NCBI GenBank assembly: GCA_022592435.1 | Contig: JABYQS010000087.1 | Span: 1-64,000 of the forward strand | Length of the DNA: 64,000 bases | Direction: 5' to 3' | Source: Cerioporus squamosus | Taxonomy: Eukaryota; Basidiomycota; Agaricomycetes; Polyporales; Polyporaceae | Shown: one piece after another, positions 1 to 11,301 of the stretch | Numbering within the stretch: the stretch's first letter is position 1 | Layout of the letters: each line of letters begins with the position of its first letter | The notes under the pieces: generated by a model | Seen by the model: only the letters and a program-made list of their open reading frames with translations | Told to the model about the DNA's origin: nothing | Databases searched by the model: none | Translations under genes and position numbers: made by a program

Positions 1-748
1 TGTCCGACCCCAAAACCAGGGCGTCTGGAGTCTGCGGCTGTTCTCGCCTCTCCCTCCCTACCTTGCACTGCTGCAACCGAAGTTGTATTCCTTGCACTCG
101 GACGCTACATACCTACCACACTTTGAGCATCCAAGTCTATCTGAGTCGGAGGACACAGGAGCTTGGTGAGTGTCGCCCACCTTGGATACATGCCGCACAC
201 TCACCCAAATCCCGGGGGATACAGAACACGAGTGACCACCGCACGCTCATTCCCATCACCCGTCGCATATCCTTTCGCACCCTTCACATGCGCTGCAGCA
301 TCACCCGCTCGTCCATGCACCATTTCAGACCCTTCCCGGTGAGTCCGAACCCGGCAGACGACGTCTTCTAGGCTCCATCATGTTCCTTTCAGTGCCCATG
401 CACGGCTCGCAGTTGAGACGATGCCAGGAAGCATTCACCAGGGTTCTCCCGGGCTTGGTCCCCACGTCAGCAAAAGGCGCACGCACCTGCAAGTAGTCAT
501 GCTCGCTCTCCGACGCGGTAGGTGGACGCAGCGCATCACCATGGGGCCCTACTTCGAACACCTCACCGCGTAAGTCTTGTGGCCGCGTTCCGACTGCGCT
601 GTCGCATCTGTGATTCCCTTCCGTATGTTTCCCACCTTCAGCCCTTGTCTGTACTCCCACGTCGCCCCGTGGGGTTCTTTGCAGCGGATCAGCCGCGCTT
701 TGTCTTCGCGGGTTGTAGTTGTCTATCGGAAGTGCGGGAGACGTCGAG

Positions 749-1793
749 GTGAGTAGAATCCACGAGCCCAAGTCAATGACCATGCTTGCTCACCTCATGC
801 TCACGTCCATAGCCCTTCAAGCTCTGTATGTTGAATCCATCGCGGCACAATCGTCCGGCTCCCAAACACTTCTGGTATGTGCTCCCGTTCCATTGCGAAA
901 TGAGTGCGACGTGGCACAGCGCATGGCTGTCGCACGTTGTGAACATACTGTGTTGCATAACGCAGATTGTCAGCGGCCCGGTCGCACTCCTATACTCAGG
1001 CTGTCTCTACCGTGCGCTGAAGACGGGGTAGACATCTGGGTGAGTAAGGTCTTCTGCAGCGTGGTCCTGATTATCGGAAACTCACCTCTTCCTCATGTGT
1101 GCAGGCCGCTCTGCTCGAGAATTCAATCACGGCCACTCACACTCACGGTGTCGTCGAGGGCCGGCTCGTGTGCTCATCGCCAGACACTTCCGACCCAAGT
1201 CAAGCCCGTCGTCGTCTGCCTCCCGACTCCAAGTTGACTGCGGGCTAATGACACCGATGTGAGTGAACTCTTCTCCGAGCATGTCAGAATCGCCTGTGGC
1301 TCACCTCTTTCTTGAATGTGCAGGTTGTCTTTGCTCGAGATTGTCGCTCCCGGCCTCTGTCAAGGAGGCAGAATGCCGCTCATGTGCTGATCCCCAGATG
1401 CTTATGGCCCGTATCAAGCGTGTCCTCATCTGGCTTCCGGCTCTTCAACTGCGCGCTGACGAGGCCGATGTGAGTAGACTCTCCTCCCAGCTCTTCGATC
1501 CACGACGGCTCACCTCTTCGTGTACGTGCAGGTCGTCTTTGCTCGAGAAGCTTGCTCCTGGCAGCTGTCACGACAGCCGAAAGCAGTGGTCGCTTGCATG
1601 TCGTTTCAGCGGCCGATGTGCTATCCTCTCACCCTTGTCAGCACTCGCATCCGCCTACACCATGTCGAACCTCCGTCTCGTCGTCCCGGGAGCGCATCTG
1701 CCGTCGTCACGCTGGCACAGGACGACATCGAGGTGAGCAAACTCTCCCGGGTCTGCTGTGCACATCTGACGCACGTGTTCCTCGTCTGTACAG
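749..1793 (+). repeat. Tandem exon-intron array (five intron-like units)
   Basis: Five intron-like segments lie head to tail on the plus strand: 749-812, 1040-1104, 1259-1323, 1470-1531 and 1733-1793 (64, 65, 65, 62 and 61 bp). Each begins GTGAGT or GTGAGC. Four carry a CTCACC-like branch site about 20 bp before the end; the fifth has only a weaker candidate. Four end in CAG and the first in TAG. The stretches between them (227, 154, 146 and 201 bp) resemble each other, for example the start GTCGTCTTTGCTCGAGA after two introns. They keep no common reading frame. A weaker donor-like motif lies near 165. This could be a spliced non-coding RNA, or a decayed gene grown by exon duplication. No protein family was recognised. 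Confidence 0.55.
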
Positions 1794-2338
1794 GTCGTCT
1801 TCGTCGCTGCTCTGCACAGAGCACCGCACTCGCTCCACCTACACTGTGTCCTTCGTCCCCGCAGCCTCGCGCAGAGTACGAAACCGACCGCGAGATCGAA
1901 GCTTCTCCGAAGTCAACTCCGAGTCACCTGTATGTACACCCTGAATTGAAGTCCCATCCGCCTAGACGTCTTGCATGTGCTCGCCAGAACCACAGAGAGC
2001 AGCCAGGCGAGTCCGAGTACAGAAGAGCCGCGAGATGGTGGTGGCAGGAGGCAGGCTGCGAGCGGTGCGTGGCGACGGCCAAGTGCTGTGCCGTTAGGCG
2101 CCCGTTCGAGCGAGATGCTTCTTGCGCGAGATCTGTGGTTTGCTGCAGGGGCCGTTGTGTCGTGTACGCAACGAAATATATTTGCCATCTACTACATGCC
2201 CGATTCCGGGTCCCCTGCGAAGTCGCCAGCTTGAATACACTGCTCGAAGATTGTCCTGCTAGAACATACACCGGGGACAGCCCCCTGCGAGGAGCTCCCC
2301 GCCCGCACGTACACGCCCACTCTCACGTACACACCTGC

Positions 2339-2400
2339 TCTCTGTACACACCCACTCTCTGTACACACCCATTCTCTGTACACACCCATTCTCTGTACAG
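2339..2400. repeat. 17-bp minisatellite, about 3.6 copies
   Basis: The unit TCTCTGTACACACCCAY repeats at 2339, 2356 and 2373, with a partial copy at 2390-2400. Looser GTACAC-containing relatives extend upstream to about 2308. It lies 88 bp beyond the 3' end of the mannosyltransferase gene. Confidence 0.9.
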
Positions 2401-2487
2401 AGCCAGACGGTCAATCGGAGAGATGTCGCCCCATCTCGCAGATCCCCACGCCACGAGGCTACTCACCGCCAGCGCCGTGCGCAGCCC

Positions 2488-5400
2488 TCACCGCCACATA
2501 TGCTCCCACTGCCGCATGCACGAGTACCCGTCGTAGTCTGCCCCGGCAGTCAGCATCGCACAGGTGGAAACGACCAGGACACGCACCGAAACTGCGCTTG
2601 GGGTCGCACCCGCACTTCCCACGCGCCCACGCGCCCTCGCCCTTGGGACAGTGCGTGTACGGGTTGTGCTCGTACCCGATCTCGTCAAAGAAGTGGATCT
2701 GCTCCTTGCTCTGGAAGAGCGCGGCCGCGATGCTGTGCACCGGCGCGTCGCCCCAGCGCTGCAGCCGCAGGCGCGTCAGCATCCGCGGGCAAGGCGACGG
2801 ACCAGGGACGGACGCACCTCGTAGTAGAACCCGCCCTTCCTGTCGAGGTGCTCGAAGAACTTCGAGTACGCCTCGCTCCGCCAGAAGTCCATGTCCGCGA
2901 TCTCGAAGTTGCTCCAGACTGCGCGCGTCAGATGTCAGTCAACAAGCGGTCGGAGGGAGACGCACAGTGGCAGTTGTTGTACGTGTTCCCGCCGTCCTCG
3001 GACATGTAGCCCATCGCGTTGTCGCGCGCGACGTACTGCGCGTTCTCCTGCACGAACTCCTTCACGCTGTCCCACAGCGTCGGGATCGTCGCCCCGAACT
3101 CGTACATCGTGATCGTGAACGCTGTCCGCGCGCGTCAGCGGCAGAAACGCAGCAGCGAGGAAGGACGCACCATATGTCTTGTTGTGGTCCTCCATGAACA
3201 GGAACGGGTCAAAGTCGATGTCGCAGTGGAAGTGCACGTCCGGCTCCACGCGCCAGTACCACTTGTACTGCTGCAGCAGCGGGTGCCGGTAGAAGAACTG
3301 CGTGCGCGCCTGTCAGCGCTCGCCCGAAGACGGATGACGCGGGACGCACCCCGGAGTTGAAGCGGCACATGTTGCGGTAGCTCACGCTCCCGCCGTAGAT
3401 GATGTTGTCCGCGACCATCTTCTCGCGCCCGGCGGTCGCGCGCGCCTCGTCGATCCACTCGGGCTGGTACCAGTGCTCTCGCGGGACGAGCCCGAAGGTG
3501 ACCTCGCCGTTTATCACGTTGCTCACGCGGCTGCAGGAACACGACGATCAGTATGGCTATTTCACGGCAGAAAGAGGGACAGGAGGGGGGAGGGGAGCGG
3601 ACCGGTCGCGGTCGCAGAATGAGGGTGTGTGCAACACGACAGCCGAGGTACTGCCGCCATCGCGCGCGGAACCTCGCACGAGACGCCAGCCGTCGCCAGC
3701 GAAAGACCAACTGCTGCAGAACGAACGACGGAGTGCTTGCACATCGCACCGCGTCCGCGGCCGACCAGCCTCGTGAGCACGGCGCTTTGCTTGAATCGCT
3801 CGGCCTCGAGCCTTACACTTGCGCACTGCAGGAGATGTTCATCCCATGCAAAGTGAACAATACAAGGCAAAGGGTCATCCCATACCAAACCAGCGCCTCC
3901 CAAGCTCAGACTGGGCGCACCAGAAACAAGACACGAGATATGCAGGGATAGGATGCGAGGCGGGCGACGGGTTGCGACGCAGTGGAACTTCCTCCCCAAC
4001 CATGCTCCCTTCTGTGGGAAGCATGAGCCTCGCTCGAGAGCGCCACGAAGGCCCGGCTCGTAGTCGAATTGTTCGCAACACGATCGGGCTTGAATCTCCT
4101 GCGACGCACCCAAGCTCATGCAGTCGCCCCCTTGTTCGTACAGTCATGCTAACTGAGACTGACATGAAGCGGCTACATCAGACCGTGCGCTTCCGCCCGT
4201 GTTCCATGCTGAGTTCGCGCAAGGGCACGGCGCTCTTGAGAAACGCACTGACAGCGCCATCGGCCACGCCGCCTCCCGAACGTGCGCAACGCCAGGGGAC
4301 GCGCCCGTCTGGGTACCCTTGGTGCAGGCGGACTCGCGACGCTCTATGAAGTCGGGTATGCATAGAGCTGCCAGCGCCTCAGTGAGCTGCAATTGGCCGT
4401 TCATGCGTGCTGAACCACTGTCACAGCTTCTGCTTATGCGCACTGAGGAAAGTGGAGGTGGAAGTAGTCGGAGTAGGAAGGGTCTCCACGGCCAGGAACC
4501 ATGGAGTGGGGGAAGTGCGAATTGTAACGCTTCAGCATCTTTGAATCGCGGGAGCCTGCTACTCGTGGCCTCAACGCTGCGCGCGTAAAGCATGTGGCGC
4601 GCCACATTCGTCGCGGCAGCCCGCGCCCGTCGCGCGTAGCAGACTTCGAGTCAGCGAGTCCTTCTGGCGATATTGTGACTTCCGCACCGACTCTGCTCGA
4701 GCTGGACGAGTGCATCCAGGCCACTCATCCGTCCGCCGACTCCGAGGGTCTGCAGAGCCGCACACCGCAACGACATACATCCCGAACAAATCGCTCGCTG
4801 GTTGAAACGTCAATCTCTGGCCCAGCAGTAGTCTTCGTGAGTCGTGAGAGGATACACGCCGAGTTTCGATCGGCTACCACGCGAGGTTCCTGGCCACTGC
4901 CAGGAACAGCGCCCTAGACTGTACAGGGCTACGTACGCCAGAAGCGTCGCGGAGGTGCGAGGAACGATGATGAGATGTGAGCGGACGTGCTGGCATCCGT
5001 ACTGACATGCCGTCATAGTACTGCTTCCGACGTAGCCATAGGCGCAGCGACGGAACCGCAGGCAATGAGCCACTGTAGCGCCCTCTCATGAATCAAGAAC
5101 AAGGGGTGGGCGCGACAGCTCCATGACGATAGAGACGGAGAGGAAGAGTGGGAAGAGGCGAACATTGACATGCCATCACAATACTGCTTCCCACCCAGCT
5201 GTAGAATGCCATGGACGGTGGGGGTGGAAGGTGTGACAGATCCCCTGTTCACCCGTGGACCCAGGACGAGGGAAGAACGCGGCAGCTCCGCGAAGCAGAG
5301 AACGGAGAGGAAGAGTGGGAAAGATACGAACACTCACGTTTTGAACTCGTCTGAGAACGGCTCCTCGTTCAGAAACACCCACGGGTAGCCAAACTTCTTG

Positions 5401-5770
5401 TTGAACCGGTCCTCCAGCCTGCGTGCGCTCCGCACGGCGTTGTCCACGTCGGAGTTGCGGGCGAGCATGAGGATGGTGGCGTTCGCGCGGCGACTGAGGA
5501 GCGTGTCCGGATGGTTGGTGTCGGGGTCGAGGACATAGTACTCGTCGGGGACGGCGTCGGAGGAGGGGGAGCCCCAGGAGAGCTGGGAGGCGATGTGCTT
5601 GAACGAGGTGGCGCGGCCGTAGTCTGCGTGTGTGAAGCTGAGGATCGAGTGCAGGCCGATCTGCGAAGGGCGTGGGTGAGTGTCCGGGCGGATGGCAAGA
5701 GAGGGCGACTGACGATGATGACGAGGACGAGGAGCACGTAGCGGCTCGTCGTCGTCAGCTTGAGCGCCAT
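2488..5770 (-). CDS. Alpha-1,2-mannosyltransferase, GT15 (KRE2/MNT1/KTR family)
   Basis: Type II Golgi glycosyltransferase that adds alpha-1,2-mannose from GDP-mannose to O- and N-linked glycans. Eight exons give 388 aa: 5770-5714, 5660-5338, 3530-3350, 3297-3171, 3121-2966, 2918-2818, 2758-2587 and 2537-2488. Exon 1 encodes a short cytoplasmic tail and signal anchor (SRYVLLVLVII). The GT15 landmarks follow in order: FNKKFGYPWVFLNEEPFS, PREHWYQPEWID, NMCRFNSGFFYRHPL, YWRVEPDVHFHCDIDFDPF, HNKTYAFTITMYE, NNCHFWSNFEIADMDFWR, ERWGDAPVHSIA and the Cys-containing GKCGCDPKRSF. For exon 4 the inner of two in-frame acceptors was chosen because it restores the family sequence SGFFY. All exons join in frame and no break was seen. 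The second intron (3531-5337) is 1,807 bp, far longer than the others (about 50 bp). Family identification is firm; the linkage made is not resolved. Confidence 0.93.
5004..5321. repeat. Tandem duplication (~165 bp period) inside the long GT15 intron
   Basis: The segment GACATGCCRTCAYARTACTG occurs at 5004 and 5167, and ACGGAGAGGAAGAGTGGGAA occurs at 5135 and 5302. The spacings are 163 and 167 bp, so at least two diverged copies of a unit of about 165 bp sit next to the intron donor. They explain part of the intron's growth. Confidence 0.7.
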
Positions 5771-8568
5771 CGCCGGGGTCGGGCCGGTGACGTCGGTAGT
5801 CGGTGTCGCGGGGAGCTGTGGGCGGGGCGTAGGGAATGGGTGGCAGGAGTGAGAGGCGTCGAGGAGGAGCGTCGGGGGTCTATGTAGCAGAGCCTGTGCG
5901 CCGTAGAGGCTGGCTGCGGGCGCTGGCCTGTCACTCTCGACGCCCATGGAGTATGCATTCGCCCATCAATCTTCTCCGCAGCGAAGCTCCGCAGAGGGCG
6001 CGGTATCGGTGCCGCAGCACCCGACGCAGCCCATATATGGCAGTCGTAGTGTTCAACCCGTCCGATCCCGCCATGGATCTCTCTCTGCATCCGCCCCGAC
6101 GCGTCCTGCTCGCTGCGCGCCACAGCTCTCGCGACCTTCACCCGGAGCGCGCACGTCATCGCCTGCTTTTCTGCCTCCGAGATCGAGAATGCGTGTCCCG
6201 GAGCCCAGATCCGTCTCGATCGTCCCTCGTTCACCGTGCCTATCCCTCCGCCTCCAGGACACAAACCACGCAAACCACACGGGCTGGTTATCACGGTTCA
6301 CCATCTCTTTCGCTCCATCACGACAGCCTCGATCTGCCTCACGCATTGTACATGTATACCCTACAGAAGACGCTCAAGGATGTACATCATATGGGCCAGC
6401 GTTCGGATCCTCGGTGATATCCCCGGGTCCGCTCACACGACGGAGGGACATAAACTGTGCTATGCTCACGGGCGGCGATCTCTCGCCTGCACTCCTCTCC
6501 AGCTCCCTTCACCTCCTCAGCGAGTGCGCACTGCTCCACCGTCACGCGTCACGTACCTTCGCGAACTCCCGCCGCCCACGGTCCTCGACCGTCCCGCAGC
6601 TTCTCCTCGTCCGACAGGCGGTGCTCTAGTACCGTGACAGACTTTGTCGGCAGTCTGCCAGTGTCCGCCTCGTTGCTGTCGGTGCGGGTCTCAGTCTATC
6701 AGATGTCCGTGCGTATACTGACATGCATACATTGCTACATCCTTCAAAGTGCTTCAAGCTCCAGCCCTCGTCTGGTAGAGAACGCTCTTGTCCATCGGAC
6801 ACATATACAGAAGACGTGAACAACACCGAGACAGCGACATTGAGTCGGAAGAGTACAGCACATCGCGCTGCTCCTGCCACCAGCGCCGAGCTCGAATGCC
6901 CATGCCAATCTTCGCGCTTCGAGCAAGACGATGCCACGGCCTCGGCGACCGCGCGACTCCGACTCCGGCCCGTCCGAGTCGTGCGGGGACCCGCGGCGGC
7001 TCCCTAGTAGGCCTTCAAGCTTCATGCACCGGCGCGACCCGTCAGCAAAAAATCAAGCTGCCGGAACGGCGTGCAACGGGTCCGTCGTGCGTCGTCCACC
7101 ACTGTCCAACCGTACAACTCGGTATCTGCTGACACTGTCACCCTCAGCCTGGCACTACGGCAAACTGCGTCACTCATTCTGCAGCGGATACCTACAGGCT
7201 GGTCCGACTCCCGAGTCGCGGTGGACTCCAGTCTCAATGATGTCGTCAATGTCACTCACGACGTTGCCAGACAGGCTGAGGCTTGGCTTGGCTTGGTTCC
7301 TCAAGTACCCGGACGTCCAGGCACGAACCTCAACTACGGAGGACCCCTAGCCTTGGTCGACTCGGACCAAGTAAGTATCGCACCGCACAGTCACGATCTC
7401 TGGCACCCGTCCACGGTCCACCAGGGTACTTGCTTGAAGCTTTAGTGCGAGTGAGTCGACATGGATATGGATACGGATATGGATACTGACGCCTGCACTG
7501 GCAGCCGTGACGGTGACACTGACGCTCCCACCCAGGCTGCAGCCTGCCACTGTCACTGTCAGTGCGTTGGCATGACTACATGCTGCGATCCGAGGGGATA
7601 ACCACCACCACCCAAGCGACTGACTCGGAGTAGTACTTACTCGGCGGACCACCCGTGCGCTCGAACGAGCCATAATTGCGGCGTCGTCACAGGACTAGGA
7701 GATCTGAAGCCCCGACTTCGCCTTGGAAGAGCTCGCGAGTCTCGTGAAAGTCGGAGTCTGAAAATGAACTCATTGGCCTACGGCGGGTGAAGCTTGAAGT
7801 ACCGTTACGAAAACAGGCGCCCCCCGCTCGTGCTTAATACCGCAGCCGGCCGCTCTCGTGACGTCGTCTCTCGTCGATCCAGCGAAGCCGATCCCATGTA
7901 GCTGCAGACTTCGCGAGCTGCTCCCCCCGAGGTGCATCAAACGATTCCGAGCAGCAGATTTCGAGTCGGAGTGCGGCTGCGCATGACTGTGTCCAACGCA
8001 CGCGGCGCCGTCCGACGTCTCGCCGGTGAGTCTCGTACCTTCATTGGGGGCCAAGAACTTACTTGCTTGCCACTCGCGCGGCTGCCCTCAAGCTCAAGCT
8101 CCCACCTGGCACCTGGCACCTGGCACCTGGCACCTACCGCTGCAACCCGGAGCTGCTGCAGTACCACCCACAGCGCAGTGCGGGTACATGCTACGGTAGG
8201 CCCCTCTGAACCCTCCGCAGTCGGTCCTCAGCTCGAAACTCCCAACTCCTACGCGGGCTGGTGGGAGTCCAGCAGCACGAGCGCACGCGTGGCTGCAGGC
8301 TGCAGGCTGTCGACGTCCACCTACAGCCCGGTGGTATATAGGCCGCGCCGCATCGTGGCCGGACTGAGCATCACCACCACCACCACCACCACCACCACTC
8401 CAGTCTCCCAAGTGTTCGGTGTCACCCAGTGCCATCCACTTCTCCCCGCCTACATAGCACCTAGCACCCAGGACTCATCGCCACCCCCTTCAAGTTCACA
8501 CCACCCCCTCTTCCTCCTCCTCCTCCTCCTCCTCCTCCTCCTCTTCCTCCCAGACCACTCCCCCAACC
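5771..8568. other. 2.8 kb gene-poor interval with microsatellites
   Basis: No ORF here resembles a known family and no convincing exon chain was found. Low-complexity tracts gather toward the downstream gene: GGATAT-like repeats at 7463-7488, a CACCTGG heptamer repeat at 8103-8135, (CAC)n at 8371-8398 and a TCC/CTC tract at about 8512-8550. It probably holds the promoter of the mannosyltransferase (left) and of the first RNase III-like gene (right). A TATATAGG motif at 8335-8342 lies about 230 bp before the latter's ATG. Confidence 0.6.
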
Positions 8569-9557
8569 ATGGCAACCCCAACCCCAAACCCCAACGCGCA
8601 CGCGCACCTCCCGCCCGTACCCGTACCCGTACCCGTACCCGCGCCGCGGCTCTCCGGGGACGCGCGCCTCCTGCTCTCCGTGCACCACTCGGTGCCGAGC
8701 CCGCCGCTGCACGAGCCGTACGGGGACAGCGAGCGGCTCGCGGCGCTCGGGCGGCGCCAGCTCGGCGCGGCGTACGCGCAGGCGGTCGCGCGCGCGCGGC
8801 CGGACTTGGTCGGGCCCGGGGCGCTGCAGGTGGGTGTCGTGACTCAGGCGCCTGGTATGTGCTGGTAGTAGTACTGTGGTGGTCTGAGGGTTGCGGCCCC
8901 GACTCCCGAGGTCCGTGTTGTGATGTTGAGGTTCAGGTTCAGGTTCATGATGTTGTTTTATGTGTGGCTCCGTGACCTCCCCGTCATAGTAGGTACTCGC
9001 CACGGACGGCGGTGACGAGAGGGGTGAGGGACGGGACGGGACGGGCGACGTGCTGCCCAATGCCTGATGCCTGATGCCTGATTTGGCATATTGACTTGAC
9101 ACGGGCTGGCGGAACACTGCTGACGACATGACTCTGCCATCGACAGGCCCACATCGACGCGGCCTTCCCCGCGTTCGTCGACCGCTGGGTGACCGCGTAC
9201 GGCTGGCGGCTGGCCCTGTTCGGGGTCCCGCCCGGGACGGACCTCGGCGCCCCCACGGTGAGTGCTCCGTGCTCAGTGCTGGGTGCGCTCGTCCGCGTTG
9301 GCTGACTTTGCGGTTGGTTTTGTCGGTGTCGGTGTCGGTGTTGCGGTGTTGCGGTCATCCGGGGGGGCGTATGTGCGACGTGCTTTTTGGGGATGATGCC
9401 TTCGACCGCTTGCCGCTTGCGACTGGCCGATTGCGATTCTGATTTGCAGGAGACGCGCCGGATATTCGACACGTACGCGGGCGCGGTCGCCGTGCAGCCG
9501 GACCTTGGGCCGCTGGTGCTCATGCAGTGGATCGAGCAGCTGGTGAACGCGCCGTAA
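8569..9557 (+). CDS. RNase III-like small protein A (catalytic residues lost)
   Basis: Three exons (8569-8829, 9147-9257, 9450-9557) give 159 aa. The ATG follows CCCCAACC and opens a Pro-rich leader (PVPVPVPVPAP) encoded by a CCCGTA hexamer repeat. The core matches the RNase III fold: a helix like ARLLLSVHHS, the signature region SERLAALGRRQL (NERLEFLGDxxL in active enzymes) and TRRIFDTYAGAV (DxFEALIGAV in active enzymes). Against the four acidic catalytic positions, the first is Ala, the second Arg and the third Arg, and only the last stays acidic (Asp). Cleavage is therefore unlikely. The intron positions are identical to those of paralogues B and C downstream. The first intron (317 bp) is unusually long. 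The cellular role is unknown; relatives occur as small stand-alone proteins in polypores. Confidence 0.75.
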
Positions 9558-10724
9558 CATGCCGACGGACGGACGGGTCGGATGGTCGGAGGTTACAACT
9601 TCGAGTCTCGTGGGAAGGGACTGAGGAGATGCCCTGCGGGCGCGGACGGTCGTTGCTGTGTAGTAAGTACGCTCCGTGCACATAAATCTAGACTCGGACT
9701 TGCCTGCTCATGCTTGCTCGTGTATGCCATGTGTCTTTCTATGCAACCCTAACTTTGATGCCGCGCGGTCGTGACTCAGTGGACGAGGATATGTGGTACT
9801 TGGTCTGTTCTGATGGGGCATAGCCTGAGTGTGCTGCAAGTAGCGACTGCGTGACATAGACAGTGCTCAGCAAACGCACACGAGCCACTGGGTGAGACAC
9901 TGGCATCATATACCTCAGCAATTGGGCACCCACCTAATACGCAAGTAGTCCTGCGGGTCTGATACTAGTGCCTGCTACATAACACGGCTACGGCTCCACA
10001 TGTGATACTTGGAAGGGCGGTCTCGCAGCCTTGCAGCAGGACCTGTAAGTAAAGAGCCCGGAGGCCTAGGGGTCCGAGTCCGAGGTTGGCACAGCCTCCC
10101 GCAATGTGGTTTGCAGCAGCGCGCCAGTTCGTGGTGCAGTCACAGAGGCGAGTTTGGAGCGAGAGGTTCGAGTCAATGTGCAAACCATAAGGCGGTCATT
10201 GGGGGGTCGCAGGACTGTCTGCGATGCGCTGCAGACGGGAGTAGGAGGGCCTGCGGCATATGTGAGCGTCGGTTATCTCCGAGAGGCGCGGTCTGCACGT
10301 CGCGTTTGGTCGCTGTCCTCGGTATTTACATCGGGCCTGCTACCTGCATGCAGGACCAGAAAGACAGCCGGAGTGCCCGCCGAGCTCGAGGACGAGGTGC
10401 ACCCGGGTCCCGGGAGCCCTAAGTTCGATCGACATCCTACGAGTCGACTCATGCTCCCGCAGGCGAGTAGCCACTTGCAGCAGCAGATTGACGGATGCGT
10501 GCGCAGCCGAGCGCCGCCCGTCGTGGCACAGCAAGCTGTAGGCAGGTAGGCAGAGATGACGCCCTGGATCCAAGGATACTGCAGGATGCTCTACGGGAGA
10601 GAGCATATAAGCTGGGGTGCTCTCCGCTCCGGGTCTGCCTCAAACCGACCACTCACCTCTCGAGCACCTGAGAACACCCACGCACTCCGCTCTGCCCACT
10701 TGACCGCCCCGCACGTCGATCGCA
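9558..10724. other. Intergenic spacer between RNase III-like genes A and B
   Basis: No gene was recognised. The only suggestive element is the TATA-like CATATAAG at 10604-10611, about 120 bp before the ATG of gene B. Confidence 0.55.
10604..10611 (+). promoter_or_regulatory. TATA-like box of RNase III-like gene B
   Basis: CATATAAG lies 113 bp upstream of the ATG at 10725. A pyrimidine-rich, ACC-containing leader follows. The position suits a fungal core promoter. Confidence 0.5.
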
Positions 10725-11301
10725 ATGGCCATCCAGACCCCCCGCGCTCCCCAGCTGACCAACGACGCGCTCCTCATCGTCTTCGTGCACTACGCCGCGC
10801 CGCCTGCCGTGCAGAAGGACCCCGTCCTCGGGGACTGCCACAGACTCGCGCTGCTCGGACGCTCGATGCTCGAGGCCGCGTACAGAGACGCGATGCGCCA
10901 GGAGTTCCCGAACCTGCACGGGAACGTGTTCGCCGTGAGTATCCTCTCAGTTGAGGGAAGAGCGGACACCCACTCACTCACTCACCGGGGCCTGGGACAC
11001 AGCAACACGTCAATGGGGCGTTCCCGAACTTCGTCGCCCGCTGGGTCGCTGCGTACGGGTGGCGGCGCCTGATGCGGGGCGTGCCTCCAAACGTGAACTT
11101 GGACGAGCAGCAGGTGCGTTGTGCTTCGACCAGTGCTTCTGCCGAGCCTGAGGATGGTGCTGACGGACGTGACGGCGGCGGTTGGCGTTACAGGAGACGT
11201 TGCGGATCTTCGAGACGTACGCTGGCGCGGTCGTCCTGCAGCAGCCTGATGGGCAGGCTGAATTGTTCAAGTGGATCCTGCGGCTCGTGCAAACGCCGTG
11301 A
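10725..11301 (+). CDS. RNase III-like small protein B (catalytic residues lost)
   Basis: Three exons (10725-10934, 11003-11113, 11194-11301) give 142 aa. The middle exon (111 bp) and the intron phases equal those of paralogues A and C, so the three arose by tandem duplication. Motifs: DALLIVFVHYAAPP at the start of the fold, CHRLALLGRSMLEAAY for the signature helix, ARWVAAYGWRRLMRGVPP in exon 2 and TLRIFETYAGAVV in exon 3. The first two catalytic acids are replaced by Ala and Arg and the third by Arg; the last Glu is kept. It is therefore probably a non-catalytic RNase III-like fold. It could act as a dsRNA-binding or dimerising module, but nothing in the sequence proves that. Confidence 0.75.

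Noticed and set aside
749..1793. snoRNA host gene
   Set aside because: The introns are only 61-65 bp and no paired C/D boxes (RTGATGA...CTGA) were seen in introns or exons.
2339..2400. CRISPR-like array
   Set aside because: Contiguous 17-bp tandem copies without unique spacers, in a eukaryotic genome; a minisatellite.
5836..6629. Several 100-230 aa ORFs upstream of the mannosyltransferase
   Set aside because: Overlapping in many frames, rich in Arg/Ser/Pro, without domain motifs; typical chance ORFs of GC-rich DNA.
8461..9129. Minus-strand ORF with poly-Gly tail
   Set aside because: Produced by the TCC/CTC tract antisense to RNase III-like gene A.
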